Below the pieces are notes generated by a model. It was not told the origin of the DNA and ran no database searches. It saw only the letters and a list, made by a program, of their open reading frames with translations. This document shows positions 62,993-64,000 of a DNA stretch of 64,000 nt, piece after piece. A program made the position numbers and the translations under genes. The stretch covers positions 5,444,001 through 5,508,000 of the forward strand of contig NC_012491.1 of the NCBI RefSeq assembly GCF_000010165.1, in the 5' to 3' direction. Source of the stretch: Brevibacillus brevis NBRC 100599. GTDB taxonomy: Bacteria; Bacillota; Bacilli; Brevibacillales; Brevibacillaceae. Position 1 is the first letter of the stretch. The number at the start of each line of letters is the position of its first letter.

Positions 62993-63074
62993 AGGCCACT
63001 GAAAACATGCAAAACGAGCCTTAGAATCGATTCTAACGGCTCGTTTTCTTTCGTTGGGACTTTTTCAGTGGCCT
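62993..63074 (-). terminator. Nested 82-bp inverted repeat / terminator of the LuxR-type regulator gene
   Basis: An outer pair AGGCCACTGAAAA / TTTTCAGTGGCCT (13 bp, perfect) encloses an inner pair AAAACGAGCC / GGCTCGTTTT, which in turn encloses the palindrome TTAGAATCGATTCTAA. The inner stem with its T-run is a proper terminator for the minus-strand gene ending at 63093. The outer repeat can form an extended hairpin and is unusual. Confidence 0.75.
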
Positions 63075-63092
63075 CCGTATAGGCGGGGGATT

Positions 63093-64000
63093 CTACTGGT
63101 CGATCTCACTTTCTCTTAATCTGACGATTGCTTGTGCACGATTTTTTACCTGGAGCTTGCTAAAAATTTGATGCACATGCCCTTTTACCGTCCCCAGTGT
63201 GAGATGCAGCTTGTCCGCAATATCCGAATTCGATAACCCTTCACCGATCAGTGCCAGCACTTCCGACTCTCTTTCCGTCAATTTTTCCAATGCAGGGGAT
63301 ACCCGAATTTGAATATCAAGCGTAGGAAATTCCTTCTCAACACTTTTGAGCAGCATCGAAAGATAGGCCATCTCTTGCTTGGATACGTTTTTGCTTTTAT
63401 AGAGTGAATAGAGCATTTTGGCAACGCCAGAGCCTTCATCCAAAAAAGTGCGTACATAGCCTTCTGGCGCGGCTAACGTCACCGCCATGCGCATACACTC
63501 CATCGCTTCATGCTGCTGTTTTTGGATCATGTAAGCTTGGCTGAGCAGAAGAAAGGCTTCAATCCGACTCCCGAGCCGATCCTTTATTTCCGCCTCGTGC
63601 TTTAAGCTGGTTAGCAGCATAATGGCTGCACTGTCGTTTTTTAAATAGAGGTATACCCGGGCCAACGTCATTCGCTCAAATTCATGCCGGGAAGCGACAA
63701 TATCTACATTCATTTTCGCATAGGGCTCGACCCATTTTTCTATTTCTTCCCGTCGATTTTCTTCGATCCATAATCGGACGCGGAACGTTTCTACAAAAGA
63801 CATCCAATGAGGAGGCGCATCATGCTGGCGGCATAGCGAAGTGATTTCCTCCATGGCCAGCCACATCTCGTCGTTACGGTGCTCTGCTTTTCTCCATCGA
63901 GCCAACGTCAGATAAACCGGGACCAATACACCGAAGTTCAAAGAGATCGTGCCTAACTGAATCGCACGAGGTACGAAATATTTCAACTGCTCAAAATCAT
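63093..64000 (-). CDS. MalT/LuxR-type transcriptional regulator, C-terminal part (cut by window edge)
   Basis: The frame is open to the right edge, so only about the last 302 residues are seen. The C-terminus is a LuxR-family helix-turn-helix (LTERESEVLALIGEGLSNSDIAD, then LHLTLGTVKGHVHQIFSKL). The rest is helical and TPR-like (LYLKNDSAAIMLLTSL, LLLSQAYMIQKQQHEAMEC), the arrangement of large MalT-type (LAL) regulators that have an N-terminal ATPase. A TTG at 63986 could mimic a start but has no binding site. Targets are unknown. Confidence 0.85.
   Translation of the reverse strand, partial: DFEQLKYFVPRAIQLGTISLNFGVLVPVYLTLARWRKAEHRNDEMWLAMEEITSLCRQHDAPPHWMSFVETFRVRLWIEENRREEIEKWVEPYAKMNVDIVASRHEFERMTLARVYLYLKNDSAAIMLLTSLKHEAEIKDRLGSRIEAFLLLSQAYMIQKQQHEAMECMRMAVTLAAPEGYVRTFLDEGSGVAKMLYSLYKSKNVSKQEMAYLSMLLKSVEKEFPTLDIQIRVSPALEKLTERESEVLALIGEGLSNSDIADKLHLTLGTVKGHVHQIFSKLQVKNRAQAIVRLRESEIDQ

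Noticed and set aside
1-64000. CRISPR arrays, tRNA or rRNA genes, insertion sequences and prophage genes
   Set aside because: I saw no regularly spaced repeats, no tRNA- or rRNA-like sequence and no transposase or integrase reading frame on either strand.

Overview
The window looks like chromosome of a Gram-positive, low-to-mid GC Firmicute of the Brevibacillus/Paenibacillaceae type. The evidence is strong AGGAGG-type ribosome binding sites with frequent GTG and TTG starts, lipoproteins with lipoboxes, a haem-copper quinol oxidase operon in qoxABCD order, an opp/dpp-type peptide transporter, and a large non-ribosomal peptide synthetase (NRPS) locus with Firmicute-style domains. Genus is an inference; no 16S or other marker is present. 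Almost everything lies on the minus strand.

Layout in window coordinates. 1-303: start of a nitrilase, cut by the window edge. 372-5241: a respiratory operon (qoxA-B-C-D, a cytochrome c lipoprotein, a SCO/SenC copper lipoprotein). 5442-6902: an Orn/Lys/Arg decarboxylase. 7301-8596 (+): an MFS transporter. 8670-9975: a small-protein locus (68-aa protein, membrane protein, 60-aa protein), each unit closed by a terminator. 9976-10550: decayed coding remnants. 10584-12859: two tandem copies of a secreted DUF5050-like protein. 13127-18901: a five-gene oligopeptide ABC transporter operon with a CodY-like box upstream.

19110-53795 is the most notable part: a ten-gene, apparently single operon read leftwards from a consensus sigma-A promoter (TTGACA-16-TATAAT, 54250-54277). 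It encodes three multimodular NRPS proteins and a stand-alone double-condensation protein, then a PduX-like threonine kinase, a DHA3-type exporter, an argininosuccinate-lyase-like enzyme, a cysteine-synthase-like PLP enzyme, an ATP-grasp enzyme and a threonine aldolase. The kinase, PLP enzyme and lyase together match the known logic for 2,3-diaminobutyrate synthesis (Thr to O-phospho-Thr, replacement by Asp, loss of fumarate), as in friulimicin- and mureidomycin-type clusters. The synthetases carry seven A domains. The line ends in A-T-E followed, in the same polypeptide, by a beta-lactamase/PBP-fold serine hydrolase instead of a normal thioesterase. That resembles the stand-alone PBP-type thioesterases of actinomycetes (SurE class), which release peptides with a C-terminal D residue. 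The model is a Val-Val-containing heptapeptide with a C-terminal D-Orn/Lys-like residue and probably diaminobutyrate, released by a fused PBP-type domain.

54394-64000: a 56-aa membrane protein followed by an 81-bp hairpin, a 1655-aa secreted multi-Ig protein, an operon of response regulator, sensor kinase and lipoprotein, a long nested inverted repeat, and the C-terminal part of a MalT/LuxR-type regulator cut by the right edge.
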